Below, piece after piece: positions 10,708 to 22,959 of a DNA stretch of 64,000 bases. The DNA is from Siphonodentalium dalli (taxonomy: Eukaryota > Mollusca > Scaphopoda > Gadilida > Siphonodentaliidae). The stretch's first letter is position 1, and each line of letters starts with the position of its first letter. The notes under the pieces are model-generated. The model searched no databases and was not told where the DNA came from. It saw only the letters and a list, made by a program, of their open reading frames with translations. Made by a program: the position numbers and the translations under genes. Location: NCBI GenBank assembly GCA_032622095.1, contig CP136069.1, forward strand, positions 100,034,278 to 100,098,277, read 5' to 3'.

Positions 10708-11971
10708 CAGGCCTGGAAATCTCAAGGTGGGCTGGCGGGCTGCCCGCCTAGAATTTTCCAAGGCGGGCTTTTTATAGCCCGCCTCTTCTACAATAGGACA
10801 TTTATTATTTAGTTATTTTATTGTGTTTAATGAGTAAAATACTGCCTCTAAATCGTAATTATATTGTACAGTGTGCGCATGCGTGACCTGATGGTAATGT
10901 CAAATGGGCATTATATTGGAATCATTAAATTCTGGAACGAACTGTTTCGTAAATATGATCTTTTGATCGATTCTCACACATTTTAAGAACAAAATAAATT
11001 ATTTCTCTTCATAATATTGAACTTACTTAATATATTTCACTTGATAAAATCAACACATGTTTGTGGATAGTGTCCAGAGAACCAAATGTAACTCTCAATT
11101 GAGTTCAACACTTTCGTTCCATTTCCGGTTCTTATCAGTGAAAATTGTATTTAGCTGGTAGTCGTCTTTTCTCGCTTCAATTCACAATATTTTAATATAA
11201 TTAGCTAAAGTATTCTTGTTTTCACCGTTATTCAATTATTAAAGTTCAGAAACTATTATCTATGTCCCCAATTGCAAACACCCAGTAAATCTATAGAGAG
11301 CGACTTGACCGCTGGAAGCAGCAGTCTGCGATTTGTGATGGAATATGGATTACTTTGAGAAATAAAGCAGTCATTTGTAACTGTATTCAAGTGTAAATAT
11401 ACTGTATTTAATATTGTTCGTGATTGTGTATTTTATGTAAAATTACACTTTCATGGAGAATGCTTTTAACATGGACAAACTCGCCCAATTTCGTTGCATG
11501 GGTTGGACATCGACTGACAGATTGATGAGAACAAATACTCTTTCATTTTGTTTCTGGTTCATATAAATTATCATAACATATAAAACATAGTTAAATATTC
11601 ACATAATTACTGTGGGGGATTTGACATTCACAACTCTGAACATTTTGTAAAGACTATTATAAACTTCTTCTTAAGACGTACGCGTAGCTCATCATAAACT
11701 TCGTTGCAATATGCCATTTCCAAAGGCACTCAATGTGATTAAAATAAGTGGATACAGTACACAATGTACAATCTACAGTTAAAACTGCCTCGTTAGAACA
11801 GTTTTAAGACTATATATTTTTTTGCAAAACAAGTCAAAGTTCCACCGGTAAAATTACCATAAATCCCAAGCTAGTTTGGTCAAATTTGGAAGGCGACTTT
11901 GTTGTCGCCTTGCGGACATCTGAAGTCGAAGGCGATAACTTTGCCCCAATCGCCTCCTAGCTTGGGGCCTG
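10708..11971. mobile_element. Possible hAT-like insertion bounded by CAGGCC...GGCCTG
   Basis: Begins CAGGCCTGG with GGCGGGC hairpins just inside and ends CTTGGGGCCTG with GGCGA-rich palindromic repeats just inside. The inverted termini match for only about 6 bp and no 8-bp target duplication is visible. It splits a (GTCT)n 5' end from a TCTGAAAATGCTGATTTTTG 3' segment, which supports an insertion. There is no transposase-like frame. Confidence 0.4.
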
Positions 11972-12098
11972 TCTGAAAATGCTGATTTTTGGGTCCATCT
12001 GCCTGAGTATCTCAGTCATACATTATAGGTTTGCCCACATTAGCGGTATGCCAAATGGAGGGTTATGTACCGGACGACAGTCCATCTCTTGTTACGAA
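11972..12098 (+). mobile_element. TATACCCCC-family 3' end
   Basis: Matches the terminal ~120 bp of the elements ending at 4784 and 4905, including the GGACGACAGTCC palindrome and ATCTCTTGTT. Its 5' part probably lies before 10708. Confidence 0.7.
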
Positions 12099-12239
12099 CA
12101 GCAAACAATAATTATATTGGAAAAAGTTCATTAACTGTATTAATGTATGACATTATCCCCTCTCCAAGTTGAGCTACAGTGTCATTGGCTCTTTCCAAAT
12201 GTTTCTTTCAAATGTTTCATTTGACTAACTACCGATTAG

Positions 12240-12680
12240 TTATACCCCCTTTTTTCATGTCATAACATGAACAGTAGTGCTCGGACCTCAATGAAATTAG
12301 GTATGGATGTTCACTACTATGAGGACATTAAATAGATGTTTCCATCGTTTTGTTCGGATTTCCCATTCTAGATTTATTCATCTTTGTTTATCTGGAAATG
12401 TTGGTTTTTTGGTCCATCCGATGTCTGTTCAGGTCATAACTTGAACAGTAATGCTCGGATTTCAATGAAATTTTGTATGGATGTTCACCACTATGAGGAC
12501 ATTTAATTCAACTGTTTTTGTTTTGGTAATTTGTTCTATTGTTATTCATCTTTGTTTATATGAAAATGCTGATTTTTGCGTCCATCTGTCTATAGCAGTA
12601 TAGCAGTCATAAGTTTTTGATATGCCCACACTAGGCGGTATGCCACAAGGGGGTATGCACAGGACGACAGTCCATCTCTT
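12240..12680 (+). mobile_element. TATACCCCC-family element ending 18 nt before exon 2
   Basis: The 5' motif TATACCCCCTTTTTTC lacks the second hairpin arm. Two core copies (CAATGAAATTAGGTATGG type) follow. The 3' end GGGGGTATGCACA, palindrome GGACGACAGTCC and ATCTCTT comes immediately before the acceptor region, so the branch point of exon 2 probably lies within element-derived sequence. Confidence 0.75.
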
Positions 12681-12698
12681 ATGATCTCATCATTGCAG

Positions 12699-12776
12699 GA
12701 AAGAGATTCGGAATCGGAAGGCAGATCAAGCAGAATTCCCAGTGACAGCAGCGACAAAGAATGCTGGGATAAAATG
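12699..12776 (+). CDS. PRRC2: PRRC2-like, in-window exon 2
   Basis: Acceptor CATCATTGCAG, donor ATG|GTGAGT, phase 0 to 0, 26 codons, so it can be skipped without frameshift. It encodes a Ser/Asp/Arg-rich segment ending SSDKECWDKM. I found no firm counterpart in vertebrate PRRC2, where this position is a long proline/glutamine-rich linker. It is called an exon because of its strong splice sites and because it keeps the frame between two well-supported exons. Confidence 0.7.
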
Positions 12777-13221
12777 GTGAGTAAAGATGATAAGCTGGCA
12801 ATGGAAGGTTAACATGGATTGTTGAATAATAGTTGGTTGTTAGAATTTTCTTCAGCTTAGTATGTTTACCAACCCACCGCAATTGTTTTCACTGCTACAT
12901 GCAAAATAAAAGCAGCATGGTAGTGAATAGGAAAAACAAGCTGTAAAAAATGAATGCTTTCTTGGCTGGAAGTAGCAGATGGCTAAATGAACATTCTACT
13001 TAGACTTCTCCATTTGAAAATTATTCAAAATTATGTCTTACTCGCATAGCTTCATCAATGTACTGGTATTTGAATATTTCTGTGAGGTTTATTCAATGAT
13101 TGTGGTACGGTATTTTAAGTTGAACATTCATTTTTGCTTTAAACTAAGTTTGGTTAATAGGTGCTATAATCAATGCTTAAGACGATTGAAACTGGAATAT
13201 AATGCTTGAAGTCTTATTCAG

Positions 13222-13423
13222 ATGAAGTACAAAAACGTTCCTCCAAGAATGATGAGGCAACAGATGGATACAATGCGACCTCCTCCTGGCTCACAGCCGC
13301 CAGCTGCTCAGGGCATGAGGCCTGGCCAGGGCCCTCCGCCACCATGGTATGGATGGCCTGGAATGCCTCCTTATTTTATGCCTGATCCCAGATATGGTCC
13401 TAGACCACCTATGGACATGCCAG
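13222..13423 (+). CDS. PRRC2: PRRC2-like, in-window exon 3 (Pro/Met-rich block)
   Basis: Acceptor TCTTATTCAG, donor CAG|GTTAGT, phase 0 in and 1 out. The exon opens MKYKNVPPRMMRQQ, corresponding to the family's Y-x-K-x-L-P-P-R-F-x-R-Q-Q motif. It closes with PPYFMPDPRYGPRPPMDMPG, corresponding to the family's P-P-Y-x-D-P-R-x-x-x-x-R-P-P block. The middle is proline- and glycine-rich and likely disordered. The exon starting with ATG is coincidental: it is internal, with an acceptor directly before it. Confidence 0.9.
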
Positions 13424-13490
13424 GTTAGTTTGGTGTATTCAAAAGTATCTCAATACTGGTATGTATTCTTGTTTTGACCTAATGCAATTT

Positions 13491-13830
13491 TAGCTCCACT
13501 TGACAAAGTCAAGCTTGAGCTATTGCCATGGGTTGCCATCCGTCTGTGTGCGTGCGTCAACAATTTTCTTGGGCTCACCCTACAGGCTGCATCTCATCTG
13601 ATCATCACCAACTTCATATGGATTTTATGGGATGACCTCCCGTATGAGTCCAGTTGGCAGCCAATGATTATTTCTGAAATTCATTGAATATGGAATTCAA
13701 ATTTGAATCCCATTGGCACATCCTGCAGCCCACATTAATTTGTGAAATGTTTGAAATTAAAATAATTTCATTTACACAATAAAAGCAATAAAAGCACTGC
13801 AGTGAGTGTCATATTCCAATATCACTATAG
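13491..13830 (+). mobile_element. AGCTCAACTT-family variant, 5' part
   Basis: Starts TAGCTCCACTTGACAAAG, folds with AAGCTTGAGCTATTGCC, and has the GTCTGTGTGCGTGCGTCAAC block. The downstream phrase TTGAAATTAAAATAATTTCA recurs at 59070, identifying a subfamily. It lacks the 3' palindrome. Confidence 0.6.
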
Positions 13831-13831
13831 T

Positions 13832-14150
13832 TTTTAGCCAACCTGAGACCAAGTCTCCGGTTGATCTATATAGTCAATGCTCCTCGTTCCATCCACAATA
13901 TTCTTTTTCTCCTGAACTATGAGACCAAATGGTTCATATTTGGTCTGGATGTTCCCTAGGTGACTCACAATCTGATTTGTTGAAATGAGGTCACCCGGTC
14001 AAATATTTGCGAAGCCAAGGCCATAACTCTTTCCCTCCTAAGTAATTCTTAAAACACTTCTCAGAACCATCATGCCTATTTAGCTTCTATTTGGTATGGA
14101 GGGTCCTTGTGTGATCTAGACTGATTATAGGCCTCTACACATAATGTGGA
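13832..14150 (+). mobile_element. Helentron-like 5' end with AGCCAACCTGAGAC hairpin
   Basis: TTTTTAGCCAACCTGAGAC pairs with GTCTCCGGTTGATCTA, another 5' hairpin of different sequence. It is followed by the GATTTGTTGAAATGAGGTCA phrase found at 4995 and 17005. No 3' end is recognised before the next insertion. Confidence 0.5.
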
Positions 14151-14167
14151 GATGATTGGAAAGATGT

Positions 14168-15419
14168 TAGTGCTGGGACGGTTGGGCTTTTTCCTAACCG
14201 GTTAACCGCAGGCATTAACCTAATCATAACCGGTTAACCGCGACCATCATTACCCTAAGTACGAGATTGAATACACTGGTCACTATATCGGCAAAACAAG
14301 TGTTGATTATGCATCCTGGAAACGTCGATATACATGCGATCACAAACGATGTCTTGGTCGTACAATGCAGTCCCGTTACGGCGATCAAATAGTGGTAAAT
14401 GTGTATAAATTAATTCAGTTTTGAGCCCAAACAAACTAAAATATAATATATATTAGTAATGCGCTAGTATATCAATGTTTACGGGAGTTCTGCATAAACA
14501 ACGCTTGCTTGCAAAACCTTCCGCGATGAAATATAGTTCCTTCCTCGTGCATATCCCGGGCATGATTAGCCCAAACATGTGTACTACAATGTACTGAAGG
14601 TTGGTATACTGTTGTTTAGTAATGTTTACTTGTGTTTGGGTATAGGTAGGTATGTATTAATCAGTGGCTTCACGATGTTACTTCAATTATTTAATAAACA
14701 AATTCAAACAAAATTAAATCGTCGTGATTCATCACACAAGCCCCAGCCAGTGTTTAGGAAATAAAGTTATCAAACACATCACTCAATACACTCGGAGTTC
14801 CCACTCCCAGTAGGCCTATGTGTTTTTTTCTGGATGTGCGACTTCATATTGGATGTTGATCCAGAATAAACGAATCGCGTTCAGCAAGGCCTTGCATTCC
14901 GCCCATTTCTTTTTTTTTAGTCATCTTCAATTAGGACTAAATGTCCCCAAACGTCCGATTTACGTTTTTGTAGGTCTCCTGCCATCGCTTTGAGATGAAC
15001 TAATGATAGTGACAAAGGGGGGGACAGTATCAACAAAAATGACAGACTATTGATGACGTAGTAAAAGTCTAGACTTGATTGCTTTGATGTATGCTGCCAA
15101 AGGAAATTGGCATTGAATGTGTAGCAAGTAATTCGCAGACTGACACAGAGTGTAGTAAGTTGGTCTAGAAAAGCCGCCAGTGATTAAACGGGCATGTGTT
15201 GTAGGGTATATGAATACACAATCAACTGTCCAAATTACTTCTAAGTGGCTTCTTATTACTTTATATCGTTACTTAAACTTCCGTAAATGATTTCGGCAAC
15301 ATTTACACGAGTACTACGATTGTTATCAATAGTACGGTTATCCGGTTGTGGCCTCATCCAACCGGTTGACACGCGTAACCGAACCGTAACCGGATATCTG
15401 GTCAACCGTCCCAGCACTA
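14168..15419. mobile_element. Non-autonomous hAT-type transposon
   Basis: Termini TAGTGCTGGGACGGTTG and its reverse complement CAACCGTCCCAGCACTA are imperfect beyond about 17 bp. The flanks AAAGATGT and AAAGATAT agree at 7 of 8 positions, as expected for an aged 8-bp target duplication. Just inside are AACCGGTTAACCG-type palindromic subterminal repeats at both ends. At 1252 bp with only short frames it encodes no transposase. Terminal sequence and duplication length point to hAT. Confidence 0.85.
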
Positions 15420-16221
15420 AAAGATATACTAAGGGATTTCCGTCATTTACTTGTATATAAGTGAGACTAGTCAAAGTATTGCTTTGGATATCATTCGTTT
15501 GTTATGGTTTTAAGTAGGATTAAAACCAATAAATCGATACCAAGATCTATACAGGTGAAGAATGTGTCATTAATCTGGATGTAAATTATGAGAGTTATCA
15601 GGTGAAAAATATTTGACTTGTCACATTGGATAACGGAATGCCCGACCACTGCAGGAGGTTATGGGGCATAGCCGAGGGCTCCATCCACCTGAACGTATCA
15701 CCTTGTAACTCAGGTGTTAATTATCGGGTGTTGTTGTTTTTTGGCATGGTGATATCATAGGTTGGAGGAAAGGATACCCACATACTACGGGTTTCGTCCA
15801 TTAATTTTTACCAGAGTTACAACCCTTGGGAATTTCTTAATTTTGTGTCCGTACAAACATTTCAGATTGCAACTCGGGCATGGCTCATTGGATTTGATTG
15901 TGCTTTGGTGTGGTGATAGCCCAGCTTGAGTTTCGTCCATCATTTATACCAGAGTTATGGCCCTTGTCTGATTGAATTTTGTGTTCTTTATAAAATTTAA
16001 GCTTGGGGAAAGGATACGTCTCTTAAACTATTTAGAAAATAAAATTTGTTCTGCATCCTGCTGCATCCATATAAATATTAAGTATTGCCCACTCTCACTC
16101 TCTAAACCGAGCATATACCACCCTTGGTGTTGCATTTAAATATAGTAGTTGAATGTCACATTGCCTTATTTCAACGAAATTTATTCTTTCACTTGATTCA
16201 GTGGCGAGTATTATCTTTCAG

Positions 16222-16368
16222 GAATGCCACCCATGTATCCAGTTAGAAGGAGAACTGACAGCCATGGTTCAGGAGACAATCAAGATGGGGAAGTCAGAAC
16301 TCCCGACTCATATGAAAGAGATATGAGAGGATATTTTGAGAAAGGGTTCCCGCCTGCACCACCTCCAA
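16222..16368 (+). CDS. PRRC2: PRRC2-like, in-window exon 4
   Basis: Acceptor TTATCTTTCAG, donor CCAA|GTAAGT, phase 1 to 1, 147 nt (49 codons, symmetric). It encodes MYPVRRRTDSHGSGDN and then ERDMRGYFEKGFPPAPPPS. The R-R-R-T/S-D-S-x-G-S core corresponds to the family's arginine-serine motif (RERSDSGGSS in human PRRC2A), a plausible phosphorylation patch. The tail is proline-rich. Confidence 0.88.
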
Positions 16369-17368
16369 GTAAGTGGAAATCTCGGTTATATGTTAATTGT
16401 TTGTATTTTAATTAATGTCTATGGATGTTGTAGATTCAGGTTCCTCAGTCCTCGTGACGCAACAGAGAAAGTGCCAAATGATGTACCTATTTAATCATAG
16501 TGGTTTCCCTGAAAATAAAAATTCCAGGGACCATAGATGTCAGCAGTGTCCATCCATGCATACATGCGTTCATCCCAGATGGTTTCCGGATGATAAATTT
16601 AGTTTTACTTAGCGATTGTTAATTTTTTTTTTTACATGTACATTACCCACTCAGGGTCACAATTTATACTTTCTCTCGATAATGTTGATCCAAATTTATT
16701 AGGAGAAAATATTTGAATGTGGAATTATATGTGTATCAGTGGTAAAATTTATGTCTTATAGCCAAACAATTGTTCCTACACATTTTGAAATGCTGCTGGG
16801 CTATTCCACGCAAAGTGGTCCATAAAACAAAAAAAATTCAAATTGGACTCAATTTGTCTTCAGTCTGTCAGGCGGTCCTTCTATCCGTCTATATGTTAGG
16901 ATGTCTATCCATCTGTCTATAAACAATTGTTTTATTCTCCTTATTAAAGACTGAATGTGTTTTTTGTTTTGGTATGCATGTTCCCAAGGTGATTCACAAT
17001 CAGATTTGTTCAAATCAGTTCATCAGATCACTTATCCAGGTGAAATCATACCCTGATTTTTCAACGAAAAATTGGGGGGTATATTGGATATTGGGGGGGG
17101 GGGGGGGTATATTGATATTACTAGATGAATGGATCTCATAGATGGGGATTCACATTTGTTCTAATAGGGGCAGAGATAAGAGATTTAGGTCTCCGTTATG
17201 CTGTTTGGTACTGGTATAATAATATTGTTTCTAGGCAGCCTGGGTGGGGGAAATGTTTGAGGCGTTTAATTATTAGTCACCCGAGATGAACATCATCTAT
17301 TGCATGACGCCCTCCAGCTAAATTAATACCTCTATCTTTTAAATTAATAAACGCTCTTTATTTATAAT

Positions 17369-18020
17369 TATACCCCCATATAAAATGGGGGGGTATACTG
17401 GTATGTCTGTCCGTCCGTCCGTCACACTTTCTCCCTCCGTGTGTCTGTCCGACCTCATAACTCGAGCAACTGAACCGATTTCAATAATTTTTTGTATGCA
17501 ATCTCCTTAGGACCACCTCTCCACATGATGCTAATTGCGGTGCAGTCCGACTTTCTTTTTTTAAGTTACACCTTACTTTTTGACTTAGAAAATTCTGTCC
17601 GACTTAATAACTTTAACAAATATGAACCGATTTCAATAATTTTTGGTATACATGCTTCTCACAACACCCTCTCTACATGATGCGGCTCAGGGTTGGCTCG
17701 GACTGTTTTTCCTAACATTACACTTCATTTTCAACTTATTTTGACTTAGAAAATTTTGGGATTTTTTTTTGTGGATGCTATCAAGTTAGGATAATTTTTC
17801 GGAAGTTTCTTCGAATATGGGTTCGGAACAATGATTTTTACCACAGTTTTGGGTCCGTCCTTTTTTTTTCTTCTGCACAAGCTTCTTGTGACACCATATC
17901 GATATTATTAATCCAAATTTTTCTTTAAAGTTAAAAATCTTTTTTGTTGGGTTTACGGATAATGCGGGTTGAATTTGCCACGTTGGGGGTATGCTAGCAC
18001 GCGAGTGCACACCTGTTGTT
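17369..18020 (+). mobile_element. Complete TATACCCCC-family element (652 bp)
   Basis: A perfect 5' hairpin (TATACCCCC...GGGGGGGTATA) leads into GTCCGTCCGTCC and two core copies (CCGATTTCAATAATTTTTGG). The 3' end is GTTGGGGGTATG, the GCACGCGAGTGC palindrome and ACCTGTTGTT. It is inserted in an older repeat containing AATAAACGCTCTTTATT. Confidence 0.8.
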
Positions 18021-18119
18021 TAAATATTTTTTTATATCCGCCGAGGCCAAAGGCACCTATTCTACGACAGTCCCGGGGTAAAAATACCACTTAGTGAAGC
18101 TCAGTGCCAATTTTGTCCA

Positions 18120-18370
18120 CTTCTGAGGTGATAATAAACGCTCTTCATTGATCAAGCATGATAATATAATTTATTAGTTCCCCTTTAAGTCATCTGAGGA
18201 TCAAAGTTGCCTATCCCATGATATTCTCCTGGTCAGGTGACCTATGTCTATAAACTTTCCAACATTTCCTCTAAGCTGATAAGAGACGCTCTTTATTGCT
18301 TAAATATGATAATATAAATTCTAAGTTCCCCTTTAGGATCAACAGCACCTATCCAATTGCACTCCCCGAT
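18120..18370 (+). repeat. Imperfect tandem repeat (ACGCTCTTyATT unit)
   Basis: Two diverged copies of about 160 bp share GAyGCTCTTTATTG, ATGATAATATAA and AGTTCCCCTTTA. A further copy precedes the element at 17369, and related ACGCTCTTTAT phrases recur at 41262-41312. Confidence 0.5.
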
Positions 18371-19489
18371 CAATTTACCCATTTATTTCAATTTACAGCC
18401 ACCAGGGTCCAACCATTTTGGGTATATTATTAATTATTTAATTAAAATTGTTTATTAATGCCCCTTTAAGTCTTTTAAATTATATTTTGTCCCCATTGAT
18501 ACAAGTGTCCGTATTGTTTAACTTGTTTGTTGTAGGTCTGTGGTCTAAAAATTTCCCCCGAAAGCAGCTGCCGAAATAGACATAATTGTATTTAATTTTA
18601 AATAATATCAATCGTTGTCAATAGAGAGTTGTCCAAGCTTCCCCATTTATGCCATGTATGTGTTCGTACTTAAATATAGGAGATATAGCACAGTAGCAAT
18701 GTTATATTTTATGCCTACGAAACATGCCGAGCATTGCTCTTTGAACATTAAATATCTGTTTGTACTTAAATATCTGTTAATTTGTTGACACAAATCAACA
18801 GCAATTATCTCGTCTGTGCTAAATCACAGACATACAAGTACATATCTCAGGCTAAACCGATCCATGACCCAAGGGGAGTAACTCAAAATATGCCTATTGC
18901 ATCTTACTTGGTACTGCGAGGTTTTATTCTGTCGACATGTATGACTGAAGTTTCACTACAAACCATTAAAAGGTACATTTGAATTGAAACAATGTTCTAC
19001 TTTCTTACATTGAAATATATATTGAAAGAAATACTCAAATTGTTTTTCAAACAGACAACAGGTGGAACTATATTATATGCCGATCGTAATAGTTATTCGG
19101 TTCAGTTTCTAGATCCCCACTCGTTGGCATTCTGTGGAATCTGCAGGTGGAAGTACTTCGCTATACCGAAGGAAGTTTTAATATATTTAAACAATCTTTT
19201 TCATGTCACTAACCTTGAATGTATGTATGGTGATAATGGTAGTATAATTTAAAAGAAATTTAGATTGTCATTCCAGGAATTATCGGAACTATTTTGTTTT
19301 CTGTTATGCGGTTGAAGTATATCCAGTCTATCCAATCAGAACATTTTATTCCATTCACGCCTGACCTTGCTCGAAAGAACATTTGTTAAAAAATAATAAA
19401 AACGATGATTGCTTTTGATTGATAACTGTTGCAACATTTTAACAATTAAATTGGAATTGTGACATTTTGTGGACGAATAATGTTACCCC

Positions 19490-22400
19490 GACCATGAATA
19501 AATCCTTTGGCACACCCTATAGTCCACTTCCCTCATCCGATCATCACCAAACTTCATATTAATATTGATATTAATCTACTAGATGGAAGATATCAAATGT
19601 TTTTGAATTTAATTGGAAAACAACCATCAGCAGCCATCTTGGATTTTACTTTATAGATCTCTTCATGTTGATAATCTAATATTACTTCCCCCGCGGTGCG
19701 GTTTGCGTTGCCACCGCGGCCGACCTGCAACTACACCGCGGCTCCACCGGCTGACTGCAGTTGGGCCGCGGTGTACTTGCCGTTCGGCCGCGGTGTACTT
19801 GCCGTTCGACCGCGGTGTAGTTGCCGTTCAGTTGCGGTGTACTTGCCGTTTTTAGAATGATGTTGAAAAACATAAAAGAGGGCACCATAAATGTGGTTTG
19901 ATTGAGCCCATTTAAATACCGTCAGCCAGACGATCTATTATGTTTGAGGTCTAATGCGTCTAGTGACAAGGTGTGATAATCTTGTAAGTAGTCAACGTCC
20001 TACCGGTAAACTGTCATAAAATCAAGGTGTCATAATCCATCCTGATTAGAAGAGGCCCCCCGCTGTTAATTATTAGGTGACACGGAAGTGTGATGTTGCA
20101 GACAACAAGCTCCCTCTAGATTTGGCAGCACGTGTCTTTGAAAGTAAGCATTGGAATGCCGTGCACAAGTGACATTAGAGAATTGACTCACCATCCTGCC
20201 ATTTAAGACCGATTATAAAATAAGGATTATGGTTTGGTGTCCCATCCTCCATTAAACTGTTTGTTTGCCCATGTTTAAATATTTGTTATTGTCATGTTTT
20301 CTCTTGTTAAATTTTTTTTTTTTTTTACATTAATTTAAAATATTATTTGGTTTGAATTATATACTGACTACATCCATCCATGTGGACCTCCTTTTGGAAT
20401 TTACTGCCGTCCATTGAATGTATAAAAATCTGTGCCAGAATTTTCTCCAGAATGAAATATAAAGAGCGTTTGTGCTTGGTAAGGTATTTTCGCCCGCGAA
20501 GATTTTATGAACCTAAATATTTCAAATCCTTTCAATACCGTAGTTACTTTAAAGACAAAGCCGCGGCAGCATGCCAGTGGACCTTTGATGAAACTTGAAA
20601 GGGGATAACGAGGAGAAAGTGACATGTGATAATTTTAACTCAAACAACGATGTAGCAAACAATTTTGATTGCTACACGGTCCTCGCGCCCAATTTCTGAA
20701 TAATGCCGACATAATTCACGTGCACCCTGGTGCACCTGGCATTTGAGATATACAGATGTGCGCAAAAATAACGCTGAATAACAAGTTCCCAATCAAGGAT
20801 TTCACTCATTTTTTTGTGGCAATATACGTAAACAATACTTTATGGATATACAAAAAAAAAAATGATGCATGGTTTATACGTCCATTGAATAAAAGCGACC
20901 AAATGGTTTGTTTACGTGGATATGCAATAGACCGGATATGCGATGATTAGAATTGTGCTAAATTAATCGGCTTTCCGAGAAACACGGCACCAGTCTGAGT
21001 GCACCGCTTCCCTTTAAGGCGAACATGAATAATATGTGCCTTTACCCTATCCAGTCCGCCCCTACTCGGGCTAACCCCGACCTATGTCCATTTTAATGGT
21101 TTTGGGGAAAAAAATGAATAATAAACCAAGCGACCGTCCAAACTCTCAAATAAATGTCCCACTTTAACATTTATTTTCGCTCGATCAATGAAACGGGAAT
21201 AACTGAGAATGTTCTTCCGTTGCGAAAACAAAAGTAGCGTGGTTCTCCGATTTTTATATTGGCGTATACTGCAGATTAATTTTGTAACTGATATCTGCAC
21301 ATGTCTAATAAACACGGCGCCGCTGTGTATTCTAATGTTTATTAATTTAGGAAACTTGAATGAAGTTCTTTAATTACAGTAAGCATGTTTGTTGAGATAC
21401 TATACTTGTCAATATATGTCATCGATGTCCGTGTTTTAAAAATTCAGATTCCTACATAAATTATACCAGGAATAGACACATGCATGCACTGTGACGTATT
21501 GACCGCATGGCGTTTTGTGCACACGAGGTTTTCCCCAAATTATCTGCACTTTCTGATCAGGGCTGGTGGTTTTCATAACTTGTTAACATGACAATTTTTA
21601 TTCTAATATGATCACTAAAATCTTATCTGTAGGAATGTTGGTAGAGAATACAATAAACGGGTGTATTTTTGACTGCATTACGCGACACTTTATTTACCGG
21701 TATCAAGTCTTCAGATTTCAATAGCTTGTTATTGCATAATAAAACGGAAAAATAAAATAAATTTTAGAGGAAATCGTAAAATGTCGCACATTTCCAGTTT
21801 CTGGCGCTTGCAGTTAATTTTCACTGGGCAATGGATTTGCCACATATGGATCGAGAATATTACACTTTTATTTAATATCCTCATTTGCCCATATTTTTAA
21901 AAAATAATAGCCACTCGAATAAAAACATGGGAATAATTTAATTTACTCATTCTCGGTTATGGTGTCAAACCACATTAGAACAAAATATCGGTTAGCTCCT
22001 CCCACAGCCAACCAATTAAAGCAGAGAATAAAATGTCACAAACTAATCATGGATGATTGACAGGTGTATGTCGACGTGATAGCATGCACGGGATCGATGC
22101 ATGACTTAATTTTTTATATTTGACAACAAAGTTCCATTAAAATCTGCGTTAGATCGTTGAAACAGTGGGGTTAAATATAAATGTGATTCGTGATAATGAC
22201 CGCAAAGTCGGTATTATATGTAAGGATTTAAATTTCCTTTAATTAAAAATACTAACCTTCGTATATTTCCACTGTAAAATACTTGTTTTAAACTTGAAAA
22301 AAAGACAATACAAACCAGAAATCTAACCCCGGTGTACATGCCGTTCGGCCGCGGTGCTCAACTGCAGTTACAAAACCGGACACCGCGGCCGAACGGTGGC

Positions 22401-22535
22401 AATGGACACTTGTTTTGTCCAGCGGGGTAGACCTTTCAACTTTCCGCGTTCCTAATCGCTCCATTTACTGTAACACATGAAATTATTCCCTTTCCAAGTT
22501 GAGCTACAGTATCATTGACACTTTCATCATATGTT
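19490..22535 (+). mobile_element. AGCTCAACTT-family 3' portion, split by an insertion
   Basis: The left part (to 19687) ends TAATATTACTT. The right part begins TAGACCTTTCAAC at 22428 and runs to the 3' end (CCAAGTTGAGCTACAGTATC, TTTCAT). Intact relatives at 26540-26600 and 62165-62200 read straight across this junction (AGTATTACTTAGACATTTAA), which proves that 19688-22427 is an insertion. Confidence 0.8.
19688..22427. mobile_element. 2.7 kb insertion with GC-rich inverted subterminal repeats
   Basis: Ends CCCCCGCGG... and ...CAGCGGGG. Just inside the left end are four 22-bp units (CGCGGTGTACTTGCCGTTC, about 19767-19855). Inside the right end the same motif appears in both orientations (CGGTGTACATGCCGTTCGGC, then CACCGCGGCCGAACGGTG). 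No target duplication beyond one T is visible. The AT-rich interior has no frame over about 90 codons. Unclassified non-autonomous DNA element; the GC-rich ends contrast sharply with the surroundings. Confidence 0.7.
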
Positions 22536-22959
22536 GTACTGTATCTCTTTCTTACTTTGAGAACAATACGCACAGTTACTCTCTTGTGCCTAATAAATGT
22601 GATGGCTTCATAATATTAGTGATGGTGGGGATTTAGGCTGAAATTAATAAGAGTGATGGCAATTTCAATCTATGTTTCAATGCCAAATAATAGTAATAGT
22701 TGGGGAATATTCTCTGAAATTAATAATCTTGCCGGCACTTTTATAAGGCACCTGAGAGTGTAATTACTTGACCACATGCTAAGTCAGATTTGATCTTGTA
22801 TCACATAATTGAATCAACACATTTCACAGAGATTGGATACTGTTATTTACTTGTGTTTTGTTAACCACCATTTAGCCAGGTGAATTTAATAAACTAGAAT
22901 AGCATTGGATCAAACAGGGCTGGAGATAGGAGATTTAACCCGTTTTACCTATTCCATGT

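Larger units (their letters stand above)
10418..12698 (+). other. Intron 1: nested repeats
   Basis: Phase-0 intron. It contains a degenerate 5' hairpin with (GTCT)n near 10637-10707, an insertion bounded by CAGGCC/GGCCTG, the remaining 3' end of a TATACCCCC-family element, a small 3' end of an AGCTCAACTT element (about 12115-12205), and a further TATACCCCC copy reaching almost to the acceptor. Confidence 0.7.
13424..16221 (+). other. Intron 3: Helentron-like fragments, a hAT-type element and imperfect repeats
   Basis: Phase-1 intron. Beyond the separately listed elements, about 15720-15990 holds two imperfect copies of a unit of about 150 bp with TTTCGTCCAT and ACCAGAGTTA. The rest shows no coding signal. 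Confidence 0.6.

Noticed and set aside
19613..19855. 80-codon frame across a repeat/insertion junction
   Set aside because: It spans the boundary of the insertion at 19688 and consists of 22-bp repeat translation.
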